Shown here piece after piece: positions 45,801-57,800 of a DNA stretch of 64,000 nt. The number at the start of each line of letters is the position of its first letter. Within the stretch, counting starts at the first letter, position 1. Position numbers and translations under genes: made by a program. Source of the DNA: Ypsolopha sequella (lineage: Eukaryota > Arthropoda > Insecta > Lepidoptera > Ypsolophidae); NCBI GenBank assembly GCA_934047225.1, contig OW203983.1:1054001-1118000 (forward strand). Reading direction: 5' to 3'. The notes below the pieces were generated by a model. The model made no database searches. It was given only the letters and a program-made list of their open reading frames with translations, and was not told the origin of the DNA.

Positions 45801-48800
45801 CCTTGGCCTTGGCGAGCAAAGCGATCTGTCCGAAGGGGTCCGAGCCGATGGAGAGGATGCAGATGAGCGGCGTCCGTGGCTCCGACTCGTCCCACGTGGT
45901 CTCCAAGTTCAGGATCTGGCCCTCGCCATACTCCGGGCCGAGCGAGTCTGCGGACACTTAATGTTTCATAACACTCTCATCATTCCATTGGACATCTTGC
46001 ATACATATCACGCTTGCAGGGGGTAGGCAAATTTTCCGCTTGTTTAACATTCAACAAGCCCTTCTATTCTGAGTGCTCATAATATGAATTTTTTCATCTG
46101 TTCTGAGTGTCACTATTATGAAAAATTAGACCAGGATGGCGGGAAAAATAAAATACTTCTATACCTGAGATAGGACCTTGTCGTTCCCATGACGTTTTAA
46201 ACTCACCACAGCGTTTTGGCAATGAACTCTATAAAAACCAACTTTATCGCTTACATTTAATTAAGTTAGGGTCATCTAGATCCGAATCAACTTAATGGAA
46301 CCGATAGGATTGCAGCCCACCTATAGTCAAAGGCAGATTAGTCATCTTGGGAGACCTAGGCCATTTAGTACCATCCATCTTTTTCTCCGAACTACAACTA
46401 CCGCCGCACCGGCCTCGGGCACAGAATTGGCCTTCCCTATTATCTGGCCGCCCACCCTATTCGGCCTCACAGGAAATCCGCCACTGTATAGTGATAAACA
46501 GATAGTAAGATGTATTATAGAAAAGTTAAGATGAAAGATTCGTACCGACGATATACTTGCGCGCCTGCGACAAGGTCCGGTCCGGACTCCAGGACCGGAT
46601 GAGCAGCAATTTCCGGAACACGTCGAGTGACTCCTGATAGCCACTCGGGATCGTCTCCTCTTCCGGTTTCGCTTTCTCGTACCAGACACGCCATTCCTTC
46701 TCGTTCGTTGATATCTGACCGGGAATTTTCGTAAGAATAGATGGGGTTTTGATAATAATTATAGTATCCCAGCGACCCAGCTCCGCTCGATATAAATGCT
46801 TGGGACACAAATATAAACTTAACAAAGAAAACCGTTCATGCAAGTGCGAGTAGGACTCGCCCCCTGAGGGTTCCGTACCATTTATTTAATAATTGATAAA
46901 CTTTAATAATGTAAACAGAAATTACAGACTAATCACTACCTATAAATTTTCTGAAACAAAACTGCAACATTAATTTGGTTGAGTATTCGGGAACGTAACC
47001 CTAAAAATACATTATAAATCGGCGTTTTCAGTATTTGTTGTTTAAATATAGCATATGATACATAATATATAGAAATAACTAATTCCTAACTACTTTTGTC
47101 TTTGAGATTAACAAACAAACATGGTCGTAAGAAAAATGGTCTAAAAATTACAACTTTGATAGTACCCCATTTCTTTATTTTTAAACGACAGCAAAAAGTT
47201 ACCACCACTAAACACACCCCTATATATATATATATCAATATATGTAAAGTCTATTCCGAGGGCAGCTGGAAAACTGTACGCATCAAAATAAAACGATACG
47301 TCAATCTCACCATACAATATCGCTTGACGAAATTACTTATGTGTATATATTGGGTCCTTACATAATGGAATCGGCATTTTATCAAACTGGACACTTTGAA
47401 CTCAAATATCTAGCGATTTGCTAGAAATTCCAAATTCAAATAAATTTAGGCTTGTGTATTTGTGTTTCGAATTTAGTGATTCATTTTTTTTCACGCCATT
47501 TGATTGTTCTCGAAATATCATTTTTCAAATATTCAAAACATGTCGCAGATCGCGATAACACAAATGTTTGTAAATAATGACGTCACTCACCCTGGTGAGC
47601 ACGTCGTTGAAAGTGCTGAGCTTGCTGATCTCGACAAGGTTGAGCCACGTGATGTCCAGTATCCAGCGGAACGGCTTTGGAGTGACTGCATTCAGGTCCA
47701 GCGACGCGCCACCCTTCACGAACGCCATGAACTCGTCGTGAGATATCAGACCCCGCTGGCAGTCGATCTTCATGGCGAGCATTAGAGTGAACAACGCCTT
47801 GTGTCTTTCGTACAGACTTCGCGATGTAAACGACCACACTTCGTGGGTCAGGTATTTGAGGATTATATTGATGCGCTCATCTGTGACGTTCGTTTTCGTG
47901 GACTTAGTAATTGAATTATCGAATATTGTCAAGAATTGTTTCAAAGAGTTCTGGTACATTTGGTTTACGTCACTCATCTCTACGATCAAGAAGTAAAGTA
48001 TGGATCCTCTGGCCGCAACCGCTCTGAACTCCTCTCGAGCTTTGATGATCTTCTTTTCTGTCACTTCTGCCACTTTTAGCTTTTCATTGACTTCTTCTGC
48101 GGTAGTTTTCGTTATCTGTAAGACTTGAATTAAGGCTTCATCGTCCACTAGAGATCCTTCCGATGAGGTCAAGCGACTGAGCAAGTTGCTTTCTAGCTCC
48201 TTCATGCTTCTTTGATTCTTCATCACGGATTCAAAGAGAGCTACTCTTTCTTCCTCCAAATCTGATTTTTCCATCAGAATAACTCTGCCAAGGAGCTGAT
48301 CTTCGAGACCTTGCATCGTCACTGTGAAGTCGATAATGGAAGTCTTTGCACTTATTTCAGGAGAATACGCTGGGTTCGGTAGTTTGGTCGTAATATAGAG
48401 CATGAAACCAGGCATTACGTCGCACTCTTTGTCTCCAACGATGACCTTCTCTATGGACCCTGACTTAATGAAGTTCTTCTCGAGAACGTTGTCTATGACC
48501 GGATCCAGATCGACAGCGACGTCCTCTATGAGCAGCGGCCTGCCCAGTGACAGGCTGTCCTCCAGGTGTGTCCGGAAGTACTTGTGGTTCAATGATGTGA
48601 TTTGTAGTTCGTTCGAACTCTCTTTGTTTTTAATCCAGTTTTTCCCTTGACTCTGCGGGTCAACGAGCAGAGGATACGAGCTCGATTTTGTCACAATCAG
48701 CGCGTTCTGTACTGACAGATCATCGTTTGGCAGTCCCTGCAACGTCCACTCGGATATCGTCGCATTTTCTACCAACATATTAGTTATGTTGAGACTATCC

Positions 48801-51800
48801 GTAACAGGGATCTGCTTGCTTTTCAGAATGCTCATCCAAGTGCTGAGTAGACTGTTTCTGAACTCCTGGTTGTACGGTCCACAGTAGGACAGGAATCCCG
48901 TGGCCAGGACGACGTCCCCGACCAGTCTGCCAAGTTGTTCTTTGAAGTCCTTACTCTGTTGCGTCCAGCGGATCTTCTCCCCACCGAGTCCGTTGATCAG
49001 CGCCGTGGCCGCCGTCATCTTCCTCAAACAGACGTTGGCGGCATCGGTCAACTGCTGCTTCTCTGAGACAGCGGATTCATATTGCTCCTTCACTTTGCGT
49101 AACGACATCTCTCGCTCTTCCAGCTGCCTTTCTGCTCCTGCCAAGTCGTCCATGGCCACCTGGGAGTAACCAATAAAGACTTATTAATCATGCACAATTG
49201 AAAAACACAGCTGTGTGAAAGGGAGGCGAAGGTGGCAACCGCCCGGGTGCCTTATCTAGGGGGTGCCAAAATCATCTAGACGACAGTCAAGTGTCGATTT
49301 GCGTACAGGGGGTTTCATAACAAACATTTCTCTCACCCAAAATACCAAAAATGTATTTAAAAAAATCCATCTATTATACAGCAGTAAGTGTCAGAAGCAG
49401 TAGCTCAGTGGTGAGAAGTTCTATCTCAAACATTTTATTCCAATTAAAAGTATTATGAGTTATAAGTTAAATGAAACAATCATTTTTAAAGAAAGTATCA
49501 CATGTTAATAATAATATTCATTGTCGATCATTGATCGACAATGAATTCGATCATTCGATCGACAATTCGATAATTGTCGCACTGTTTGTGTAATATTCAT
49601 CGTCAACAAATGTGAATCGGCAACAAACGAACATCAACGATTGAAAAAAAACAATATCGCAGCCGATGGAAAATTCGAAAATTAAACATCGGACCTTCCT
49701 TGTCTATTATATCATATCTAAACATCGTTGTCGCCATGGCACAAACAATTCTTAGAGTAATGAAAGAAAATACTGTATAATCTGTATAGTAAGATAAAAG
49801 AGGTTTGTATAAATACTTAATTCAAATTCAAATTCTTTCTTATCTATCTAGAAAAATCTCTTTTTCTTACTTTTATTGAAATCTCACGTTGTTTTTGTTT
49901 TTAATATGTCACAGCAGCTTACAAATAAATAATATATTTTGGAAATAAAGATATCTCAATTAATTGTGGATATGTTCGAGAAATCTGTTACTTTTTGAAT
50001 GAAAAATTCAAAATTCAAAAATGTCCATCTGACAAATAAATTATTACTGCCAACCTCCGCCAGCCAATGTCAGTAAACATGTGAGCAAAGAAAATCTAAC
50101 CTACAGCATGAAGCTGCAGCTAGTACTAAGCATAGATAAGTATAATGGTACTAAGCATAAATTCTCCGAGAGTGGGAACTTATTTAGGTATTCAGATACT
50201 AATTGTCTGCTTTAGATAGTAATCTTTGACTTGCTCATTAGTGCTTTGGCGATAACGAAGTTTAATCATATCTATTCTATCACGGCCTTTACAAGGAGAC
50301 AAATATTGACAGCTTAGCTATGTCTATAAATGACTTAGGATACTGCGTATAGACAAACATAGCATGCTAGGGAGAAAAAAATCCCTTCTGGCAATAAAGC
50401 AAGAGTGAGAAGGAAAGCGAATCTAATGGAGTTGTAACCGCTTTTGAATGACAGGTCATCACAAGCCGGCACGCAAGGAATGAGCTCATTAGATTTTTGG
50501 ATTTATTTGTGTTTACTCTTAGTTACTACAGGTCTTCAACAATGGTTACTTGTTCTGTGAGTGGCTGTGGGGGTATTCAAAGAAATAACCCTGATAATTG
50601 CACATTTCACAGGTAAATTCTCAGGACGTAGTCATTTCTACGACGCTTTTATACACCTTCACTCACACACTTGTTTGTCTCTAACTTTAAGCTATGGATT
50701 TGTTTCATTGTGAACATTTTTTCATTTTCATTTTCATTTTATTTTTTGGTTTAATTTCTGTTATTCTGTTTAAAATACGAAATAATATCAATTGTATTGT
50801 GAATTTTTATATTCTGTATGGAAAAAAGTCACGTTGTACAAGTTTGCATGATTTTGGTGCAAATATTTTTCATCATCATAATGTACGTTAGAGTTTGAAA
50901 TTATCTAAAATGTTATCGATATCGATGTCGCAGAGTAATCGGAAAAAACGAATTAACGTGAAAATTTTAGGATTTTTGCAAAAAGGTCCCGATAATTGCA
51001 AACTTTCTGTTAAGAGCCCTCTAGCAGGCATATTGTAAAAACCCGCCTTTTTGTAATTAATGGACCACCAAGGTGGCGAAATCCCGGAAAGGCCCATGTC
51101 CAGCGGTGGACAAACTTGGCCATGGATGGAATTGCACATACATATGCATATTGTATACTATATACAGGTTGGAAAAAATGTAAGGGCCCTGAAGGGGAAC
51201 TACCTTAAATCCTTTAGTTAGCTCATCTTACTGAAAGGAAACATTCCTTTATTTTTTAAAAGAAACAAAACTGCATTCAAAGATCTTCTAAAATTTGCTC
51301 ACCCCGGAACTGAACCAACTAAAAATTAAAAAATAAACCCTCGCTATTTTATTATACAAATCGGTAGGATTATTGTTCAGGATAAAATATGTCTAATAAA
51401 CATTTAGTCTTAAACTCATCTGTTGTGCGAGATACCCATGAAATTGAATCACTTAAAAAATGTGGACAGGCATAAATAAAAGTTTTATAAAAGTAGTAGA
51501 GCACAGCGCTGGATGCTGATGGAGAAAATTAGTTGGACAGAGAAAATAACCAATGAGGAAGTGCTGAAACGCGTTAAAGGGAAAAGAAACATCATGAATG
51601 TAATTGAAAACAGAAGAGGGAAGACATTTGGGCACCTTCTTAGGCAAGATCCTCTAATAAAAATCACCGACGAAGGGAAAATAGAGAGAAAAAGAGGATG
51701 AGGCAGACCGAGGATCAAGTACAGTGATCAACTTAAAGCATAGAGGCAGGAATCGAGGATTTGGGTCTGGACAGATAACGATGGCAGATACTACACCGAC

Positions 51801-54800
51801 AAGAGCAAGGCTCTTAAATAATTGATGATGACGTATGTAACGTTTGTATGATTATTTATTTTATTAAAATTTCTCTTTTCCGTAAATGTTTGCTGAAAAA
51901 TTTGTTTTAAAGATTAGCTTGCCTGTTTTATTTCCTATACTTTTCTATATATTCTGTGTATAAAAAAGAAAAAAGCAATTATAGGTATAATTAGGAAAGT
52001 ATACCTTCAGCCTGGCTTCCTGCATCAACAGATTGGCCTTCAACGGCAGCACTTCCTTGTTGACGCTATGGAAGAAGGCCATGGCCTTGGTCCAGGAGAG
52101 GAGGCCAGCCACATCGCCGCACACGCGCTTGGCCGTGTCCATGTTATAGTCTTCCATCTCGAAGTAAGGGTTCAAGTGTTCCACCATCTCGTTGTTGATT
52201 ATGTCTTTCGGGTAATTCTGGAGCTGCAGCAGGAAAGTTGTGGAAGCCATCATCTGGAAATATTAATTTAATTCTGCATTACTATTAATATAGGTATGTA
52301 CCATTCCTGTAGGTTCATTTATACAGGGCTTTATATAGGTAAATAAGAATTATTTATGACCAATAGTTAACGAAATCAAGGTGGACGGGATATATGTGAG
52401 GTAATACAACAGACATATACAAAAAGTAAGCTAAACCCTGAAGCCTGAAGACGTCTACCATCTACCAAGCTGTATGTGACAGAGAGCTAAAACTTTACAT
52501 TGCAGCAGAACCGAACTTTTCGATATCCAAACATAACATTACAGCATTATGCTGGCAGTCGTTACTTGAAACTTGAAAAATATTGTGCTAGAAACATCAG
52601 CGGTACAGGAGAAATAGTAATCTAGCAAGTACCTTTATATAAAGACAAGTGACTCACCTTCAGAGACTCAGCCCAGGACGGTTTGGGACAAGGACACGCC
52701 GTATCCAGGATGACCGGATGAAGTCTCCTCTGAAAGAGGATCAGCACGCAGTCCATGATCCTCATAATGAGATGCGGAGGTCGACCCAACTTACGCACCG
52801 TCGCTATGTGAGCCGGCTTTATTGTATTCAGGGCCGATTCCGCTTCCTCCAGAGCTGGTTTAGCCGCTTCTAACTTCATTTCTGCCTTTTCCTTTTCCTC
52901 TGCAATGTAAGCCACTAATGCCTCAGCCTTTTCCTTGACAATCTGCACTTGGTTCTTAACAATCTCCGCTTGCATCGCTCTCTCCGTGACCTCTGTGAGC
53001 ACTCTACCAGCCTTCTCTGAAGCGAGCGCTAAGTCTAGCTCCATTACAGCCAAGTCCTTCTTCAGCACTTCCACTGAAATGGACGCTTCACGTAACTTCT
53101 CCAAACCAGTATCCATTCTGAGCGCACCGTCTCCCAGCTCCTTCTGTTTCATCTGGTAAATTGTCTTGTATCCGCCGATGAAGTTGAGATAAGATTTGGG
53201 AGTGACATGGGAGGACCGCCGGAACCTCTGGAAGTATTCGGCGGAGACTTTGGAGACCTCATCCTGAATGGTCCCTAGAACGGTAACAAGTTCCTTCTTG
53301 ACGTTGGCGGTGCACTCGATCTCGAACTCTGCGAGGAAGTGGTCCGCGACGGAGACGAGCGCGTCCTTGGGCCACGGCTGGAACCAGTCGATGGTGCAGC
53401 CGGAGATCAGCGCTGGGAAACGCAGCGCGCGGTACCGGAACGCTTCGCTCACCTGTTGTTGCCAAATTAACAATATTGGGAAATTGTCGTAAATCAAGTA
53501 TAACTCGTGAATAACGTGTTTGGTTACAATAGACAAAAAAAAAATGGGGCGGTATATATACAAGGTGAATTTTTGATCATCGTCCAAATTCATACTGGTG
53601 GCTTGGTAAGTGATCAGTATCATGGATCAATAATAATTTTGGTGAAATTCGTAAAATGAAATTTCGACTCCCCATAGTGATTCACTCGGGAGTAGAACTG
53701 AATTTATATGGGAAGCCGAAATTTCAATTTACGAATTTCACAAAAATTGTTACTGATCCAAGATACTGATCACTTATTAAGCCCCCAGTATGAATTTAGA
53801 CGATGATTAAAAAGTCACCTTGTATAAAATGTTTTTTTTTTACCATTTCCGTAGTTTCTTTATGTTAATAGAGGTAAAACCAAAGCTATTAAAGAATAGT
53901 GAATCCGACAAAAATAGTTAGTTTAAGCACTAAATAGCTAATTCAAGGTTTAGACGTAAGGATTTATACGTTTACCTCAAACAGGGCCAACAACCCAGCT
54001 TTCGTTAAAAGAATTGATTTTTTGACGGAACGTGGACGCTATTAGACTTTTATCAATATCAGATCAGTCAATATCCGATAGACATTAACGTTTACCTAGA
54101 ATTACAGAATTAAAATAAAAAAGTAAATATAAATAAAATTAATCTCTTACCGGCGAGAAACATAAAACGACGTGAAGATTCTGGCAAGTTCTGTTCAGGA
54201 AATACTCCATCACGAGCTCGTTGGTGAGCGAGCGTTTCTGGTTCTCTCTCTTCATGATCGGAGTCAGCTCGGAGATGATCTCTTGTTGCTCGTCCTTCGT
54301 GAACAGGTTCGATATCACCCCCGAAGACAGGATATTGTTCAGGTACTCCAAGAACCCCTCCTCTTTTATATCCAGGTCCGTGAATATAAACGTAGTCCCC
54401 TTTCCCTGGACGCCACAGGACCTGTACAGCAGCTTCAGATCCTCTAGGAAGTTCCCAACGTTGTAGGAGCGGGTTAGCGCGATCTGGAAGGACCTGTAGC
54501 CAGCTATAAAGGTGGACAGTTTGGTCAGGGATTGCTTCCCCGAGCCGCCGACTCCGACGAGCATGACGTTGCCCCTCGGGTGGCGGATGACGCGGGAGAT
54601 CTTGACAAGATGCAGCATGGCGTCGGGAAAGAAGACCAAGTCCATGCCAGAACCACGCACCATCTCGTTGAATTGCGAGAGGAACATATCGAGTCGTTCC
54701 CGCAGCTCGCTGTAGTCGAACACCGGCTCGTACACTTTGGGTAGCTCCATGTCTGCATCCTCCCCCTCCTCGCCTGTCGGCTCCGGCGCGTCTCTGTCAC

Positions 54801-57800
54801 ACAAAAGCCATCACTTCACATCATTTCTTTAGACCGGCTGTAAATGGACAGTATCTTTAAATGAAACTCATATAATAAAAGAGTAGAACTTGGCGTGTCT
54901 GTAAATTAAAAAAGTAATGAAAATCGAAAAGTAGTAACTAAAAAAGAAAAACAGAACACAAATTTTTAGAATTCTTTTCTGTCTGTCTATCTGTCTGTTT
55001 GTTCGCGCACATCTCCGAAACTACTAAACGGATAGTCTTTACAGGTGGACAGAACATAATTTAAATTAAAATATAGGCCCTTATTTTAATCGGGTGTCGG
55101 AAAAAGAAGAAAATTTAAAATGAAGGTCATAAAATCTAAAATACCAAGCTTTGAAGGCAATATTACTAAAATTGAAGTCCAAGCTGCGTTTCCCAACGAA
55201 ACATTTCTTGTTTCCTAAATTGATCCTCTGCTCAAGTATCTTTGGCGAAGCTAACGGCCGAGTCACGTTTCCGAACAAAATTACACTTTGATCCATTGCT
55301 AAAGTGGCTTTGGTGAGACCGAAGGCTACGCCACGTTTCCAGACGAAATTATATCTTGATTTTAATTTGATCCCCAGGTAAAGTGTATTGGCGAGGTCAA
55401 AGGGTAAAACGGCGTTTCCAAACGAAACAATTACTTGTTCACTGAATTGCTTCTCTGCTAATGTATCTTTTTTGAGGCCAAAGGCCGAGCCGCGTTTTGA
55501 AACGGAACTATATCTTGATCTCTAATTTGATCTCCGGGTAAAGTGTCTTTGGCGAGGCCAAACGCCTTGAACAATATCCGAACGAATTTTTTCTGTTTTT
55601 TGTTCTCTGACTTGATCCTCTCGTTAAGTGTGTTTAGCAAAGCCGAAGGCTTTTAAGTAGTATAAGTACTTGAACTTATCAATTATTAATTTATTTTGTG
55701 TATTAGCATGTAATTTAATATAATTTATTGAGTGTTTAAGTATTATATATATATATAAAATATATATATGGAAATCATGGCATTACCCCAACAACTTCCC
55801 CAATGCCAAAGGTTAGCTGGTAGAAAATACTTAATTTATTATTATTATTATTAAGGCTGAGCTGCAGTTTCGGACAAAATTATATCTCATTCTCTAATTT
55901 GATCCCCAGGTAAAATGTCATTTCTGAATTGATACACCGAAGGCTGAGCCGCATACATTCATAAACATAGATAATTAAATTAACCCTAAAATCAGTACTT
56001 ACATTCTGTTTTATTTTTTTTCAGTTGTGCAAGATTTCATTCTTAGGTTAACGGAATTCAGAAACAAACTTTCATCCTCTGTTTTAACCCCCTAGGGGAT
56101 GATTTTTCAAGAACGCTGAAACAGGTTATTCTTAATTTCTTACAAAAATTCGTCATACAAATTTTGATGGTTTTAATTAAAAAATTCAAGAAATTGATTT
56201 ACAAAAACTTATCCCTTTTTAAAAAACGCTGAAAATGTCTTATTTTCTAACCTTAAAATCAATTTTCATTATTTTTATGCTAACAAATTTTCCGTTTAAA
56301 TTTTCATCCCTTTTCTATCCCTTAAGGGGATGGTTTTTAAAACGCTGACACACGTCGTTTTTTATTTCTAACCAAAAGATTTCATATCAATTTTCATGGT
56401 TTTATTTTCATAAACAACTAAATTTCTATTCAAACTTTCTTTTCATATTTTAATAATATATAGGTCAATGTTTTAAGACAGCGTTCCATATTGATCTAGT
56501 TAATTAATTAACCTAACTTTAGTCAGTTCAACACCTCGTGCCATCACTCACCTCATGAAGTCAACGAACACGGGCTCCTGGTCCATCATCTTGCGGTACT
56601 GCGGTCCGAGAGTCGTGTCGGCGGTATCGAACAGCGCCTCGTGAAACCACCGCTGGTCCGACTCGTGCGTGAACCGGTCACTGAATACGCGCGAGCACTC
56701 GTGCTTCCACAGCAACATGAGGCACTTCTCCGACTCTATCACTGTCGGAAGGGTGCCCACCATGCCTGACGACAAACAGCCATCACTTTACTGCACACAA
56801 ATTGTTGTACAGTACAATACATTGTATACAAGTGAACCCAATATAACTATATAATATCTTATCAGCCGAACCCGATTTTAGGACAAATTAAGTAGTTTGG
56901 CCTAGGCTAAGATGGTTCCAGGTTGTCATGAAAAATAATCACGAAGTTTAGATATGGCGAGTCGCACCATGTAGTTTTAATCTAACCTATCGGCTCTCCT
57001 AGCGCTGAAGGATTTCCGAAAAAGTAGTTTGTCCTAAAATCGGGTTTGGCTAGTTACAAATACAAGTTGGATCATAGTTGCTGTAAAGTCGAAAACTAGA
57101 TACATTTTTAGACATTCTGACGATGGAATTTTTTTTAAGAAATTGTGAAAAAAAAACTTTTCCATGAATTTTGGTAAAGTAAGGCCTTTTTTATGAAACG
57201 TTTGTGTTTTTGTTTCTAATTCAGTGTTGGCTCCTTAGTTTGTAATTTCGTATAGACGAGGACTATTTCTAGTTTTCGAGTTTTTAGCGGCAAAAAAACA
57301 GCCTGATAATATCAGATTGTAATACTTTAAACAACTTATGTACAACAATTTAAGCAAATAAATATCTTTATCTTTATCTTTAATATTCGTTTATTTCTTT
57401 TAATAAGAGTAACTGCATTTATAGACATTCGAGTGTTGTTTCTTCAAAACATTTATTTCTTATTATTGTTCCTGTCGATTAATGCCATAAGAGTGATAAT
57501 TTTGGATTTTTTACTGGTTCCATTTACATTAGAAGACATTAAAATCCCTATGAGATCTGTGGTATTCCTGCTATATCCTAGTTCCAGGATTCCTTCGGTA
57601 TTGGGTTCAATGAAATGACGTCTGTATCTCACAACGATTAATTTGGGACTAAGCACCACCCCGCGGCTGACACGCAACTCACTTAGTACAAGCGTTTAGT
57701 ACCTACATACATATCAAAATCTACAATGAGAACGAGGAGCAAATTACACAATAACACCGACCAACAAGTAAGAGTAAGGAAGCGATACCTTGCCACACTC

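Larger units (their letters stand above)
49160..52004. other. Dynein intron G-H (2.8 kb)
   Basis: Contains a perfect inverted repeat (49516-49546), a possible THAP exon (50542-50612), a solo foldback arm (51161-51451) and a LINE tail (51480-51835). Remaining DNA is AT-rich without recognised features. Confidence 0.65.

Noticed and set aside
46342..46843. Overlapping minus-strand frames around exon I (46342-46689, 46515-46808, upstream part of 46526-46843)
   Set aside because: Only 46546-46714 in one frame matches dynein. The other frames lack motifs and cross splice sites.
48900..49169. Plus-strand frames antisense to dynein exons (also 41082-41372, 54172-54447, 47504-47785)
   Set aside because: These are complements of conserved dynein coding sequence without independent motifs.
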